A DNA stretch of 64,000 nucleotides. It comes from Megaleporinus macrocephalus. Taxonomy: Eukaryota; Chordata; Actinopteri; Characiformes; Anostomidae. The stretch lies in contig CM038719.1 in the NCBI GenBank assembly GCA_021613375.1, positions 3,439,615 to 3,503,614 of the forward strand, given 5' to 3'. Shown here one piece after another: positions 44,821 to 56,489 of this stretch. Under the pieces are notes generated by a model. It was not told where the DNA came from and searched no databases. It saw nothing but the letters and a program-made list of their open reading frames with translations. Positions within the stretch are counted from its first letter, which is position 1. Each line of letters starts with the position of its first letter. A program made the translations under genes and the position numbers.

Positions 44821-46835
44821 AACATTAAATATTAAAACATTAAATAAAATGAGAGTATTCACACTTCAGTGAAATAACCACTCATGGACACCTCATATGA
44901 CTCCTGTATTCATATTACATCATAAATGCATTAATAAGATGTCATATAGCATACAAAGTACTTCATAATGCTAAGCGTGAAGTGGCTTTTAAGTAATTAC
45001 ATGCATAACACTTTATTAAGCATATTATAAAATGTGGTTATAAGTAAAATGGGTAGCACTTCATATGAATACTGTGTTTACAATGCATTATAAATACTGT
45101 ATGTATGGCATACATAATACTTCATATTACTAAGCATGATGTTATACTTTAAGTAGTTATAATTACATGCATAACACTTTATTAAGCATATTATAAAATG
45201 TGTTTATAAGTAAAATGGGTAGCACTTCATATGATACTGTGTTTAGAATGCATTATAAATACTGTATGTATGGCATACATAATACTTCATATTACCAAGC
45301 ATGATGTTATACTTTAAGTAGTTATAATTACATGCATAACACTTTATTAAGCATATTATAAAATGTGTTTATAAGTAAAATGGGTAGCACTTCATATGAA
45401 TACTGTGTTTAGAATGCATTAAAATACTGTATGTATGGCATACATAATACTTCATATTACCAAGCATGATGTTATACTTTAAGTAGTTATAATTACATGC
45501 ATAACACTTTATTAAGCATATTATAAAATGTGTTTATAAGTAAAATGGGTAGCACTTCATATGAATACTGTGTTTAGAATGCATTATAAATACTGTATGT
45601 ATGGCATACATAATACTTCATAATACCAAGCATGATGTTATACTTTAAGTAGTTATAATTACATGCATAACACTTTATTAAGCATATTATAAAATGTGGT
45701 TATAAGTAAAATGGGTAGCACTTCATATGAATACTGTGTTTACAATGCATTATAAATACTGAATGTATGGCATACATAATACTTCATATTACCAAGCATG
45801 ATGTTATACTTTAAGTAGTTATAATTACATGCATAACACTTTATTAAGCATATTATAAAATGTGGTTATAAGTAAAATGGGTAGCACTTCATATGAATAC
45901 TGTGTTTACAATGCATTATAAATACTGTATGTATGGCATACATAATACTTCATAATTATTGCTCCAAAGTAGTCATAATAACACTGTATGCATAACACTG
46001 TATTAAGCAAGGTGTTATATGGCATACATAATATTTTTCATAATACCAAGCATGAGGTTATACTTTAAGTAGTTATAATTACATGCATAACACTTTATAG
46101 AGCATGAATATATATGACTTCAGGAAGTCAGGTCCCATAACACATTATAGCATGTGTTCATAAGAAAATAGGGTAACACGTAGGATAAACGAAGATGTTA
46201 TACGCTATAAATACTTTATAATGCCAGGCATGAGCTTTTATAATAACTCTTCAGTAGTTATGATTGCATGCATATGACTTTATAAAGCAATAATATATGA
46301 CTTCATGGAGCCAGGTTCCATAACATATTACAGCATGTGTTCATAAGAAAATAGGGTATGAATTCCTATGAATCCTGTATTTATAATGCATCCTAGAGTG
46401 TTATATGGCGTACATAATACTTTCAAATGTCTAGCGTAAGGTTGTATAATTGCTTTTAAATAGTTATAATTACATGCATAACACTTTATAATGCAAAGTG
46501 TTAAAAGTGGTTGACATGTTCTATAAATCCTGTATTTATAATGCCTTATAAATACATTAATAATATATTGTATACATTGCACTTAACAATGTAATAATAA
46601 GCATAAAGATGTATCATTGCTTTTAAGTAGTTAGAATTGCATGCATAACACTGTGTTAAGCAAGTTGTCATATTATTATATTATGTATGCCATAATGTGT
46701 TATGCATGTAATGATAACTACTTCAAAGCAATTATACAACCCTATACTTGGCATTATGAAGTATTATGTATGCATATAACACCTTATTATTGCATTTATA
46801 AAGTATTCTGAATACAGGATTCTTAAGAAGTGTTA
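44821..46835. repeat. 166-bp satellite derived from a dispersed element
   Basis: The phrase gggtagcacttcatatga begins units at 45051, 45217, 45382, 45547, 45713 and 45879, spacings of 165-166 bp. Flanking units at 44830-45000 and 45960-46640 are more diverged. The last part (46670-46835) is inverted relative to the rest (tgttatgcatgtaatgataa against taattacatgcataacac), ending ttcttaagaagtgttacc. This is what remains of a terminal inverted structure. Confidence 0.92.
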
Positions 46836-47767
46836 CCAAGATTCTCCTATAGATTTCTGGCCTGCAGCTGAAGAACTGGACCATCTGGCTGTGATGGTCT
46901 GGTGGTGCTGGTTTCTGTCTTGCTCCGGAAAAAATCAACTATAATTACAGCCGTTCGATTTTCCCTCATATGATTTGCTAATGACTTTACCGTTAGCGCT
47001 TGACATGTGCTCGTATTGATCCGCGAGCGCTCCGGCAGCTTCCTCTCCAGAGTTCTCCGCGGCACTCTGCGATTGGACGCTTCAAAACGTTGCCGTTGCA
47101 TGATTGGATATTGACCTTGCTGCCATTGTGGTCTGCATGGCGTGATTGGACCTCAGCCTGTCCTGCCAGCTGGTCCGGCGTCCTGATTGGACGGTGACCT
47201 TCCTGGTCGCCGGGGTCTCAGCTGTGGTGTATTGCTTTTCCTGCGGATATTGATTCGGCGCTGGACAGCAGTCAATGGAACGTCTCGGAGAGGTTTTGTA
47301 TTCCTTTGTGTGTCTCAGTGTCCGCGTCAATGTCACTCGTGGCGGTTTCTGGAACGTGACGTGGCAGGCGGGGTCAGTTTCGCTAATCTCAGAGCGGTCA
47401 GTTCGGAATAACTAAGCAGGTTAACCCATTTGTGGTAACTGATTCGATAAGTTATTGAAAAGTGGGCTCATACTGACTGGGTGGATTTTGTGTAGTTGTA
47501 CCTTTAATCCTGTGTTTGATTTTTTTATTTATTTATTTTTATTCATATGGAATTAAACCTCAATACAAACTAAAGTTTTAACCGTTGGCACAATCAACCA
47601 GAGATCTCAATTTCAGATGCCACCCATAGCACAGTTGTTCTCTCTACAGCTGCATGATGGAAATACCGATACAGGGGGCTGTTGTGTGATCAGTTACAGT
47701 CCGAGTTAGTGTTTGTCCAGGTTGTCAATATTAGAGAGACAATAGGTAATATTCAGGTAACACTAGT
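46836..47767. other. unique block with clustered ATTGG boxes
   Basis: 47030-47345 is CpG-bearing and contains tgattgg-type words at 47071, 47102, 47144 and 47185. These are inverted CCAAT boxes and also the start of a very degenerate ~41-bp repeat. No transcription start or exon is visible. 47430-47767 is AT-rich and unassigned. Confidence 0.4.
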
Positions 47768-47970
47768 CTTATAATAGTTTTTATATCTACACTTACTGTC
47801 CACTGTATCAGCTCCACTGACCACATAGGAGCTCCACTTACAGACTGTAGTTCATCTGATTCTCTGTAGACTTTATTACTCTGTTCTTTAATGATCAGGA
47901 CCCCCACAGGACCACCACAGAGCAGATACTATTAGGGAGGTGGATCATTCTCAGCACTGCAGGGACACTG
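47768..47970 (+). mobile_element. family D copy 5, left half
   Basis: atatctacacttactgtcca, gagctccacttacagactgt, tcaggacccccacaggacca and ggatcattctcagcactgca match copy 4. The right half resumes at 48388 after an intervening segment that includes family A. Confidence 0.85.
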
Positions 47971-48097
47971 TTTAGTGTAATAGTCTTTATATCTTGGTTA
48001 AGCCTTCAGTGAGCAGAACAGCCGGCTAGCAGGGCCTCTGTGTCCACTCACTCCGCCTGTGGTGCGCCTAAGTAGGTCGACTGCCTCTCATAGTTGA
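47971..48097. other. spacer between the halves of family D copy 5
   Basis: Unassigned sequence; no similarity noticed. Confidence 0.35.
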
Positions 48098-48378
48098 CGC
48101 CCCAGACATTGTATGAATGTGTTCAGTTCCTTCAGCAGCAAATCTTGATTTAGCTTAATGAAGTACTGAGCAGTCAAAGCAGGTATTAGATGAGAACTGA
48201 TAATAATACTGGGTTGTTTAGGAGAAGCTTGGAAAGAGTTAAATAAACACACTGACGTATAGAAAAGTACTACTTACTCTATTAATACTGATTAATATTT
48301 AATAATAAAGTGTTTACTGAGTAAATAAAAGCTTTATGTCTGGAAAAAAATAGCTTTTTAAATATAATAACGTCCACC
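48098..48378 (+). repeat. dispersed repeat family A, copy 3, within family D copy 5
   Basis: Near-identical to 16940-17215. It lies between the left and right halves of a family D element, so it probably inserted there. Confidence 0.9.
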
Positions 48379-48387
48379 AACGCTTAG

Positions 48388-48597
48388 ACACTCAAGCAGC
48401 ACTGCTGTGTCTAATCCACTCACACCAGCACAGCACATACTAACACACGATCACCACATCAGTGTCACTGCAGTGCTGAGAATGATCCACCTCCCTAATA
48501 GTATCTGCTCTGGTCAGTGGACCTGATATAATGGACAGTGTGTGTAGATATAAGGAGGTAGTTCTAATGTTATGGCCAATCATATATATATATATAT
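48388..48597 (+). mobile_element. family D copy 5, right half
   Basis: ctgctgtgtctaatccactc, agtgtcactgcagtgctgag, aatgatccacctccctaata and the terminus ggtagttctaatgttatggc are the reverse complement of the left end, as expected for the palindromic family. A short TA run (48581-48597) follows. Confidence 0.9.
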
Positions 48598-49310
48598 CAG
48601 TTACACTGACTGCTGTACATGCATGAAGGTGGAGGCACTGCGCTCGTTCCAGGTAAACAACTCTGATATCCTGTAAATCAGTTGCGTGCGGGATCTGAAT
48701 GACTGTTCTGGTGTTTAACCTGTGTCGCAGCATCTGTTCTGGCTTTAATCTCGCTTGTAGACGTCTTGTAGTGTAATTAGCTCCTAACGAAACGCTGACA
48801 CTGAGGAAAATAATGTTGATCCAGATGAAAAGCTGCTTCGTTGTGTGTTGTTTGTTTGTTTGCCTGTTTGTTGACATGTGATGCGGGTTTGTTTAGCCTG
48901 GCAATACGCAGCATATGTTCTAACACTGATACGGTGTGGGGCGGCTGGGTGAGAGGAGGGGTGATGGGTCTGGAGGCTGGAGGGTTATGTGGAAAGAGGG
49001 TTCTTTAAAGGTTCTTTAGTACAGTCGGTGGTTCTGTAGGAGCGTGAACACTGAAAGAACACTTTACATGCTCAGATATTGTATATGATTTTATGTAGAG
49101 CTTTCTAAAAGAAATGGTGGTGGTGGGGCTGAAGTGGGCAGGTGCAGGTGGGCCTGTTGTGTGGTGCTAGGGTAGCAGGTGGGGATGGGTGTGGGTGGAC
49201 ATGGCATGTGGCTGAGTCTGATGGTTGCGGGTGGGGATGGTGTGTGGTGCTAAGCGGGTGGGTGCGGGAGTATGGCAGTTGGTGCTAAGTGGTTGGGTGC
49301 GGGCGGGGAT
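48598..49310. other. unassigned sequence with G-rich minisatellite
   Basis: 49130-49300 has repeats of ggtgggtgcgggtggggatg type. The rest is unique. Confidence 0.5.
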
Positions 49311-49505
49311 TTTCTCTTTCTCTCTGTCTCTCTCTCACTCTCTCTCTCTCTTTCTTTCCTTTCTGTCTTCACTCTCTCTTGTCTCTCTCTCTTTCTTCTC
49401 TCTCAATGTCTCTGTCTCTCTCTGTTTCTCCCTCTGGTGTTCTCTCGCTCTCTCTTTCTCTCTGTCCCTCTCTCTTTCTTTTCTTTCTCTTTTCACTCTT
49501 TCTCT

Positions 49506-49545
<40 letters not shown>

Positions 49546-50047
49546 CCCCTTTCTCTTTCTCTCTGTCTCTCTCTGTTACTCTCTCTCTGTCTCTGTCTCT
49601 CTGTTTCTCGCTCTCACAGTTTTCTCTGTCTGTTACTCCATCTCTCTGTCTCTTTCTCTCTTTTTCTGTCTCTCTGTCTCCCCCCTTTCTCTTTCTCTCT
49701 GTGTCTCTGTCTCTGTTACTTTCTCTGTCTCTGTCTCCCTCTGTTTCTCACTCTCGCAGTTCTCTCTATGTGTCTCTCTTTCTTTCTCTCTGTCTCTCTG
49801 TTTCTCTCTGTCCCTCTCTCTTTAATTTCCATCTTCACTCTCTCACTCTTTCTCTTTTTGAGTCTGTTATTCTCTTTCTCTTTATTTTTCTTTCCTCTCT
49901 TTTTTCTCCTCTATTTTTATTTCTCTCCTCTCTCTCTATGTTAGTTTCTATTTTTCTTTCTTTTCTTCCTCTCGTCCCCCACTTGCTTTCCTTACTCTCT
50001 CTATTTCACTTACACTTTCTTTGCTTTCTCTCTGTTCACTCTCTCCA

Positions 50048-50140
<93 letters not shown>
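49311..50140. repeat. (CT)n-rich degenerate array
   Basis: Plus strand almost entirely pyrimidine, with tctctctgtctctctctc and ctcactctttctctttt words. Long Ser/Leu/Phe frames are artefacts. Confidence 0.92.
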
Positions 50141-50142
<2 letters not shown>

Positions 50143-50249
50143 GGGCAGTAGTTCTGTAGTTCGGTGCCAGAAGGCCATCTTTCAGATTGAGATATGCAGT
50201 GTTTTAAAGCTGGACCCCTGGACTGATTTACTGACGGGGGGACGCAGTG

Positions 50250-50284
50250 TGTGGATGGGGAGGGAGGAGGAGGGGGGGGGGGGT
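50250..50284 (+). other. G-quadruplex-prone G run
   Basis: tggggagggaggaggag is followed by a run of 13 G. At least four G-tracts of three or more lie within 35 bp. Confidence 0.6.
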
Positions 50285-50447
50285 TAATACGCTAATCTCA
50301 GGCTCATTTTTACAACGGAGCAAACATCTGAGACTGACAGATAAATGGACCTCTATCTGTCCCCGTCTCTTTCACATCATGATTCAGAACGAAAGATAGA
50401 CCACCGATCTAGACCCATCTGACACGCTGATTAAGCAGCTTTCAGGC

Positions 50448-50449
<2 letters not shown>

Positions 50450-50513
<64 letters not shown>

Positions 50514-52990
50514 GGGGCTGAGTGAAGAAACGGGAGAGGAGAAAGTGACAGGGAGGGAGAAGAGATGGGGAAGAAAAGGAAGAAAGAGAAGAGGGAGAAA
50601 GGGATTAGAGACAACAAAAGAAAGAGTGGGTGTGGGAAAGAGGCAGAGAGGGAAGGAGGCAGAGAGGGAAAGAGGCAGAGAGGGAAGGAGGCAGAGAGGG
50701 AAAGAGACAGAGAGGCAGAGAGGGAAAGAGGCAGAGAGGGAAAGAGGCAGAGAGGGAAAGAGGCAGAGAGGGAAAGAGGCAGAGAGGGAAAGAGACAGAG
50801 AGGGAAAGAGACAGAGAGGGAAGGAGGCAGCGAGGGAAAGAGACAGAGAGGGAAAGAGGCAGAGAGGGAAGGAGGCAGAGAGGGAAAGAGACAGAGAGGG
50901 AAAGAGGCAGAGAGGGAAGGAGGCAGAGAGGGAAAGAGACAGAGAGGGAAAGAGACCGAGAGGGGAAAGAGGCAGAGAGGAAGAGGACAGAGAGGAAAGA
51001 GGCAGTGAGGGAAGCGGCAGAGAGGAAAAGAGGGAGAAAGGGAAAGAGGCAGAGAGAGAAAGAGACAGAGAGGGAAAGGAGGCAGTGAGGGAACGGGCAG
51101 AGAGGAGAAAGAGGGAGAGAGAAAGAGCAGAGAGGGAAAGAGACAGAGAGGGAAAGAGGTAAGAGGAAAGAGGGAGAGAGACAGAGAAGGAAAAGAGGCA
51201 GAGAGGGAAAGAGGCAGAGAGGGAAAGAGGCAGAGAGGGAGAGAGGCAGAGAGGGAAAGAGACAGAGAGGGAAAGAGGCAGAGAGGGAAAGAGGGAGAGA
51301 GACAGAGAGGGAAAGAGGCAGAGAGGAAAAGAGGCAGAGAGGGAAAGAGGCAGAGAGGGAAAGAGACAGAGAGGGAAAGAGGCAGAGAGGGAAAGAGGGA
51401 GAGAGACAGAGAGGGAAAGAGGCAGAGAGGGAAAGAGGCAGAGAGGGAAAGAGGCAGAGAGAGAAAGAGACAGAGAGGAAAGGAGGCAGAGAGGGAAAGA
51501 GCGCAGAGAGGAAAAGAGGGAGAGAGGGAAAGAGGCAGAGAGGGAAAGAGGCAGAGAGGAAAGAGACAGAGAGGGAAAGAGGCAGAGAGGGAAAGAGGCA
51601 GAGAGGGAAAGAGACAGAGAGGGAAAGAGGCAGTGAGGGAAAGCGGCAGAGAGGAAAAGAGGGAGAGAGGGAAAGAGGCAGAGAGGGAAAGAGACAGAGA
51701 GGGAAAGAGGTAGAGAGGAAAAGAGGGAGAGAGACAGAGAAGGAAAGAGGCAGAGAGGGAAAGAGGCAGAGAGGGAAAGAGGCAGAGAGGGAAGGAGGCA
51801 GAGAGGGAAAGAGACAGAGAGGGAAAGAGGCAGAGAGGGAAAGAGGGAGAGAGACAGAGAGGGAAAGAGGCAGAGAGGAAAAGAGGCAGAGAGGGAAGGA
51901 GGCAGAGAGGGAAAGAGACAGAGAGGGAAAGAGGCAGAGAGGGAAAGAGGGAGAGAGACAGAGAGGGAAAGAGGCAGAGAGGAAAAGAGGGAGAAAGGGA
52001 AAGAGGCAGAGAGAGAAAGAGACAGAGAGGAAAGGAGGCAGTGAGGGAAAGCGGCAGAGAGGAAAAGAGGGAGAGAGGGAAAGAGGCAGAGAGGGAAAGA
52101 GGCAGAGAGGGAAAGAGGCAGAGAGGGAAAGAGGCAGAGAGGGAAGGAGGCAGAGAGGGAAAGAGGCAGAGAGGGAAAGAGACAAAGAGGGAAAGAGGCA
52201 GAGAGGGAAAGAGGCAGAGAGGAAAATAGACAGAGAGGGAAAGAGGCAGAGAGGGAAAGAGGCAGAGAGGGAAAGAGGCAGAGAGGGAAAGAGACAGAGA
52301 GGGAAAGAGACAGAGAGGGAAGGAGGCAGCGAGGGAAAGAGACAGAGAGGGAAAGAGGCAGAGAGGGAAGGAGGCAGAGAGGGAAAGAGGCAGAGAGGGA
52401 AAGAGACAGAGAGGGAAAGAGGCAGAGAGGGAAGGAGGCAGAGAGGGAAAGAGACAGAGAGGGAAAGAGACAGAGAGGGAAAGAGGCAGAGAGGGAAAGA
52501 GGCAGAGAGGGAAAGAGACAGAGAGGGAAAGAGGCAGAGAGACAGAGAGGGAAAGAGGCAGAGAGGAAAAGAGGGAGAAAGGGAAAGAGGCAGAGAGAGA
52601 AAGAGACAGAGAGGAAAGGAGGCAGTGAGGGAAAGCGGCAGAGAGGAAAAGAGGGAGAGAGGGAAAGAGGCAGAGAGGGAAAGAGACAGAGAGGGAAAGA
52701 GGTAGAGAGGAAAAGAGGGAGAGAGACAGAGAAGGAAAGAGGCAGAGAGGGAAAGAGGCAGAGAGGGAAAGAGGCAGAGAGGAAAAGAGGGAGAGAGGGA
52801 AAGAGGCAGAGAGGGAAAGAGGCAGAGAGGAAAAGAGGGAGAGAGGGAAAGGAGGGAATAAAAAAGACAAGAGAGACAAAGAAAGAGGGTGAACAGGGGA
52901 GGTGAGAGAAAGAGGAGAATAGAGAGAAAAAGAGTGTTGGATGAAAAGAGAGGGAGAGAGAAGGGCGGAGAGAGAGAGAAAGAGAGATAA
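50450..52990. repeat. (GA)n followed by a 16-bp purine minisatellite
   Basis: 50453-50508 is pure GA. 50640-52855 is about 138 units of 16 bp, gagagggaaagaggca, with gagaca, ggaggca and aaaagagggaga variants. 52860-52990 is degenerate GA. Blocks such as gcagtgagggaaagcggcag recur about 400-600 bp apart (51625, 52039, 52621). The 873-codon minus frame (Ser/Leu/Pro/Phe) is an artefact of missing stop codons. Confidence 0.97.
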
Positions 52991-53038
52991 AGAGTCTGAA
53001 CTCATCTTAAATGACTTATAGCAGTATTTAAAGCTTTC

Positions 53039-53067
53039 ATTGATTGATTGATTGATTGATTGATTGA
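53039..53067. repeat. (GATT)n microsatellite
   Basis: Seven GATT units. Confidence 0.97.
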
Positions 53068-53089
53068 AATATTAATTGAAACACAGATA

Positions 53090-53320
53090 GCGAGGGGCTA
53101 GAACTTACCACACAGGTAGGGAGTGGCTACAGCTCAGTCCGCAGGTAGGACGGGGCTTTTCAATTCCCCACACAGGCAGGGCGGGTCTACAACTCACTCC
53201 ATTGGTACAGAAGGGCTCTAACTCACCACACGGGTAGGGAGGGGCTACACCTCAGCCCGCAGGTAGCGGGGAGGGGCTACAATTCAGCCCGCAGGTAAGG
53301 AGGTACTACAATACACTGTT
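53090..53320. repeat. short minisatellite, about 45 bp
   Basis: Five diverged units containing ccacacaggtagggaggggc and ctacaactca. Confidence 0.75.
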
Positions 53321-53377
53321 CCAGACAAATCTGGTAGTGTTACGTTTAGACACTGCTATTAAAACTCCACTTTTGAA

Positions 53378-53716
53378 ATAAATGGTTCTTCAAGGGTTCC
53401 TTAGTTAGTCAATGGTTTTATATAGAACCATGAAAGCTTCAGTGTGCATGCTTAAATGTTCTTTGCATGATGAAATGGTTCTTCGACAGATATGGTTCTG
53501 TATAGCTCCAAAAAGGGTTTTACTGTTGTTAAAATGTTGAGCTCAAAACAGTAGGAGAAACCATTTAGATCCATTTATAGAACCAACATGGATCTCCATG
53601 GATCTGAAGAACCATTTCGCCATGCAAAAAAACTTTTCCACCACGCAGATAGTTCTTTGAGGTTCTATATAGAAGCATTGTCTACTAAAGAACCCTTAAA
53701 GAACCATCTTTTTAAG
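53378..53716. mobile_element. foldback MITE of the GGTTCTTTAAGGGTTC type
   Basis: The left arm (aatggttcttcaagggttcc ... ttatatagaacc) and the right arm (ggttctatatagaa ... aagaacccttaaagaaccat) are reverse complements over about 110 bp, giving a nearly complete palindrome. This word pattern is common in fish palindromic elements. No transposase. No target duplication read with certainty. Confidence 0.85.
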
Positions 53717-54124
53717 GGTGTATAAATACAATGTTTATTATTCAATACACTGTACTGCATTAAACCCAGTTTAACAGGACTTAAGTAATTGTTTTAAAAA
53801 GCCAAAGGGTTTGGGTTGATTATGTGCATATGTCACACACAGCCTCAAAAAGAAGGTCTGGCCTAAAGTTTTGGGTCTCAGATAATCAAAAATCAACATC
53901 ATACTAATGAAAATATGACGAAAATAGCAAAGAATGCACTCACATCTCCACAAGACATGACCTACACCAAGCTTTGCCTGAGTTCTCTTTGAATTCTCTT
54001 TCAATTGTCAGATTCATCCCCTCAGGGAAGGAGCCGAAGCACAACCCACACTACACAGTGTTCTTCCGCACGTTGCATGCAATTACACATGTCCACCAGA
54101 GCATTCTCCAAATGTCCATACTTC
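53717..54124. other. unassigned sequence
   Basis: Between the MITE and the 110-bp array; no gene recognised. Confidence 0.35.
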
Positions 54125-54875
54125 AAAACGTCCATGGTGTAGATAAGAAAGGTTCTATACAAGTTAAATGTGGAGCCATATATGAGCAGATAGAGGTTAC
54201 TCTGAAAAAGTTTCTGTGTATGGTTCCTCAAGGAACTGGTCGTGTAAATGAGATAGGAAAGCTTCTACACCAGTTAAATGTGGAGCCATACGTGAGCAGA
54301 TAGAGGTTACTCTGAAAAAGTTTCTGTGGATGGTTCTTCAAGGAACCAGTCTTATAATTTAGATAAGAAAGGTTCTATAGAAGCTAAAGGTGGAACCATA
54401 CATGAGCAGATAGAGATTATGCTGAAAACGTTTCTGTGGATGGTTCTTCAAGGAACCGGTCGTGTAAGTGAGATGAGAAAGGTTCTATAGAAGCTAAAGG
54501 TGGAACCATACATGAGCAGATAGGGGCTACTCTGAAAAAGTTTCTGTGGATGGTTCTTTAAGGAACCGGTCCTATAATTTAGATAAGAAAGATTCTATAC
54601 CAGTTAAATGTGGAGCCATACATGAGCAGATAGAGGTTACTCTGAAAAAGTTTCTGTGGATGGTTCTTCAAGGAACCGGTCGTGTAAATGAGATAGGAAA
54701 GGTTCTACACCAGCTAAATGTGGAGCCATACATGAGCAGATAGAGGTTACTCTGAAAAAGTTTCTGTGGATGGTTCTTCAAGGAACCGGTCTTATAATTT
54801 AGATAAGAAAGGTTCTATACCAGTTAATGGTGGAGCCATACATGAGCAGATAGAGGTTCCTCTGAAAAACCCTGG
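54125..54875. repeat. 110-bp satellite, seven units
   Basis: The phrase agcagatagaggttactctg falls at 54185, 54295, 54405, 54515, 54625, 54735 and 54845, exactly 110 bp apart each time, with no indels. Units carry ggttcttcaaggaaccggtc, a short inverted repeat like the MITE next door. Variation is by substitution only. Confidence 0.98.
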
Positions 54876-55310
54876 CGTATTCCTTTAAGCCTTATCTAGT
54901 GCCACAGTTAGCAGCGACATGGGGAGCGAAAGCAGGAGACGGGGAGGGCTGAGGGGAGAGAGAGTGAGTGAGTGAGTGAATGAGGGAGAGGAGACACAAA
55001 GTGGAGGAGAAGAGCGGAGAAGGTAGGTGGGGCGTTGACCTGTTTTCTCCTCAGACAGAATGAGCTCAGAACAAAGAGGGAATGCTAAAGAGACGTTTGA
55101 GATCCAGCCGGAGTCCCGCGCTGACACCCAGACAAATTAGACACACCACCTCTCGGCAGCGAGCGACAACATCGCCTTCATTCCTCACCGCCGTCTCGAG
55201 CTATCAGGACGGAGAAATCGCAGACGGATGCTCAACACATCTACACGCTTATTATTTGTGTGCCTTGGTGGCTGTAACCTTACGCCTCATGTTCTTTCTC
55301 TCTTTTCGTT

Positions 55311-55346
<36 letters not shown>

Positions 55347-56054
55347 AGGCGACGTCAAACGTTCCCTCCGATCCGGGGCGGTGAATCACAAACAACATTA
55401 AAGATTGAGCGGAAAAAACCCAGAAGAGCCTCTGCAGCCCACGCCGTCCCACAGGAACTACATAACCCAGAATCCAACTCTGCTGTGACTTTGGCTTTGA
55501 GGACCAACCTCAAAAACGAACTCTTTGTGCACCGTCTGAGAAGTTCCAGAAGATATCCATGCCGTGCGATTCTGAGAGTCACGGCTAAGTATAACGACCG
55601 TGAGGATATTCCGCACGTCTTGAGTGATCCGGCTTTGACCAGTTCACCATGACAAGGACCTCAGAAACCTCCTCTATGAAAAGCCAGAATGTGTGAGAGA
55701 ATGCTCCTCACGATCGCGTAGTCTCCTCTGTTTCATCCTTGCCCCCAGGAGGATGGACGTGGCTTACAAAACGATGGGCGTGGAAGCCGTTAACCGTTCT
55801 AATTAAATCAGCAAGCCCGCCACTAGAGAGACCCTCAACCCACCATTGGCCCAGTTCCTCAGAAACGTAAACGAGGCCTCTCTTCTGATAGGGTCCCTGA
55901 GGGAGTTGAAAAAAAAAGATAAGGAAGATAAAAAAGGGTGGCCAGACCCACCCTCTCCGCTCAGGCGCCGTCCGATTGGTGAGGACGGTGAGGGCCAGGG
56001 CGCCGTTGGCCGAGATTTCGGGGAGGGTCTTTGGAGTGCGATGCGGATTGGAGG
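54876..56054 (+). other. possible promoter/5' untranslated region
   Basis: CpG-bearing block. A clean pyrimidine tract followed by cttttcag-like ctctctttcag at 55310-55349 would serve as a 3' splice site, giving a 5' untranslated exon from 55350. 55960-55985 has an inverted CCAAT box (gattgg) in GC-rich context, and 55925-55935 an A-rich stretch (gataaaaaaggg). None of this is proof of transcription. Confidence 0.35.
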
Positions 56055-56202
56055 ATGTCGGGGGACTGGGATGAAGACATGTGCAAGAAGGCGCTGGTGC
56101 TTGTGGAGGAGCTGTGCTTTCGCTCCGGAGGATACAGCCAGAGCGCCAGCTGCCAGGAGTTCAGCTACATGATGAGGGGACGCAACAGCCAGATCGACTC
56201 AG
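56055..56202 (+). CDS. possible first coding exon of an unidentified gene
   Basis: An ATG at 56055 (gaggATGt, with A at -3) opens a 49-codon frame that runs to a GT donor (ctcag|gtaccc at 56203), leaving one base of a split codon. The peptide starts MSGDWDEDMCKKALVLVEEL and ends RGRNSQIDS. It is non-repetitive, mixed in composition and slightly acidic at the start, unlike every other frame in the window, and the codons are GC-rich. No domain or family was recognised. The frame continues in the intron-like DNA to a stop at about 56318, so an unspliced 88-residue protein is formally possible. The following DNA to the end of the window shows no second exon. The alternative is a chance open frame in a CpG-bearing block. 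Confidence 0.45.
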
Positions 56203-56489
56203 GTACCCGCACTCACCTGGTCACTGTCGTGGACCACCAAAGCACTGTCTCACCTTGTCCCTCAAGCCAGGCTTTCAGTTATTGTGGCAAAGTAGGCCTG
56301 TCCCTGAAGGCACCCTAGGTCTAAACACTCTAGGCACCCTAGACAGGGCCAATAACAACTATGGGTATATGTATCTACGGTGGCTTAATCCAGATTACAA
56401 GCATAATAAGATAAATAATAAACAAATTCATTGTAACTCACCTGAATATTTTCTTCCATGCCAAGTTTGTAGCTGTCAACAAAACCCAT

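Noticed and set aside
50384..53005. 873-codon minus-strand frame
   Set aside because: 16-bp purine minisatellite without stop codons in the complementary frames; low-complexity Ser/Leu/Pro/Phe product.
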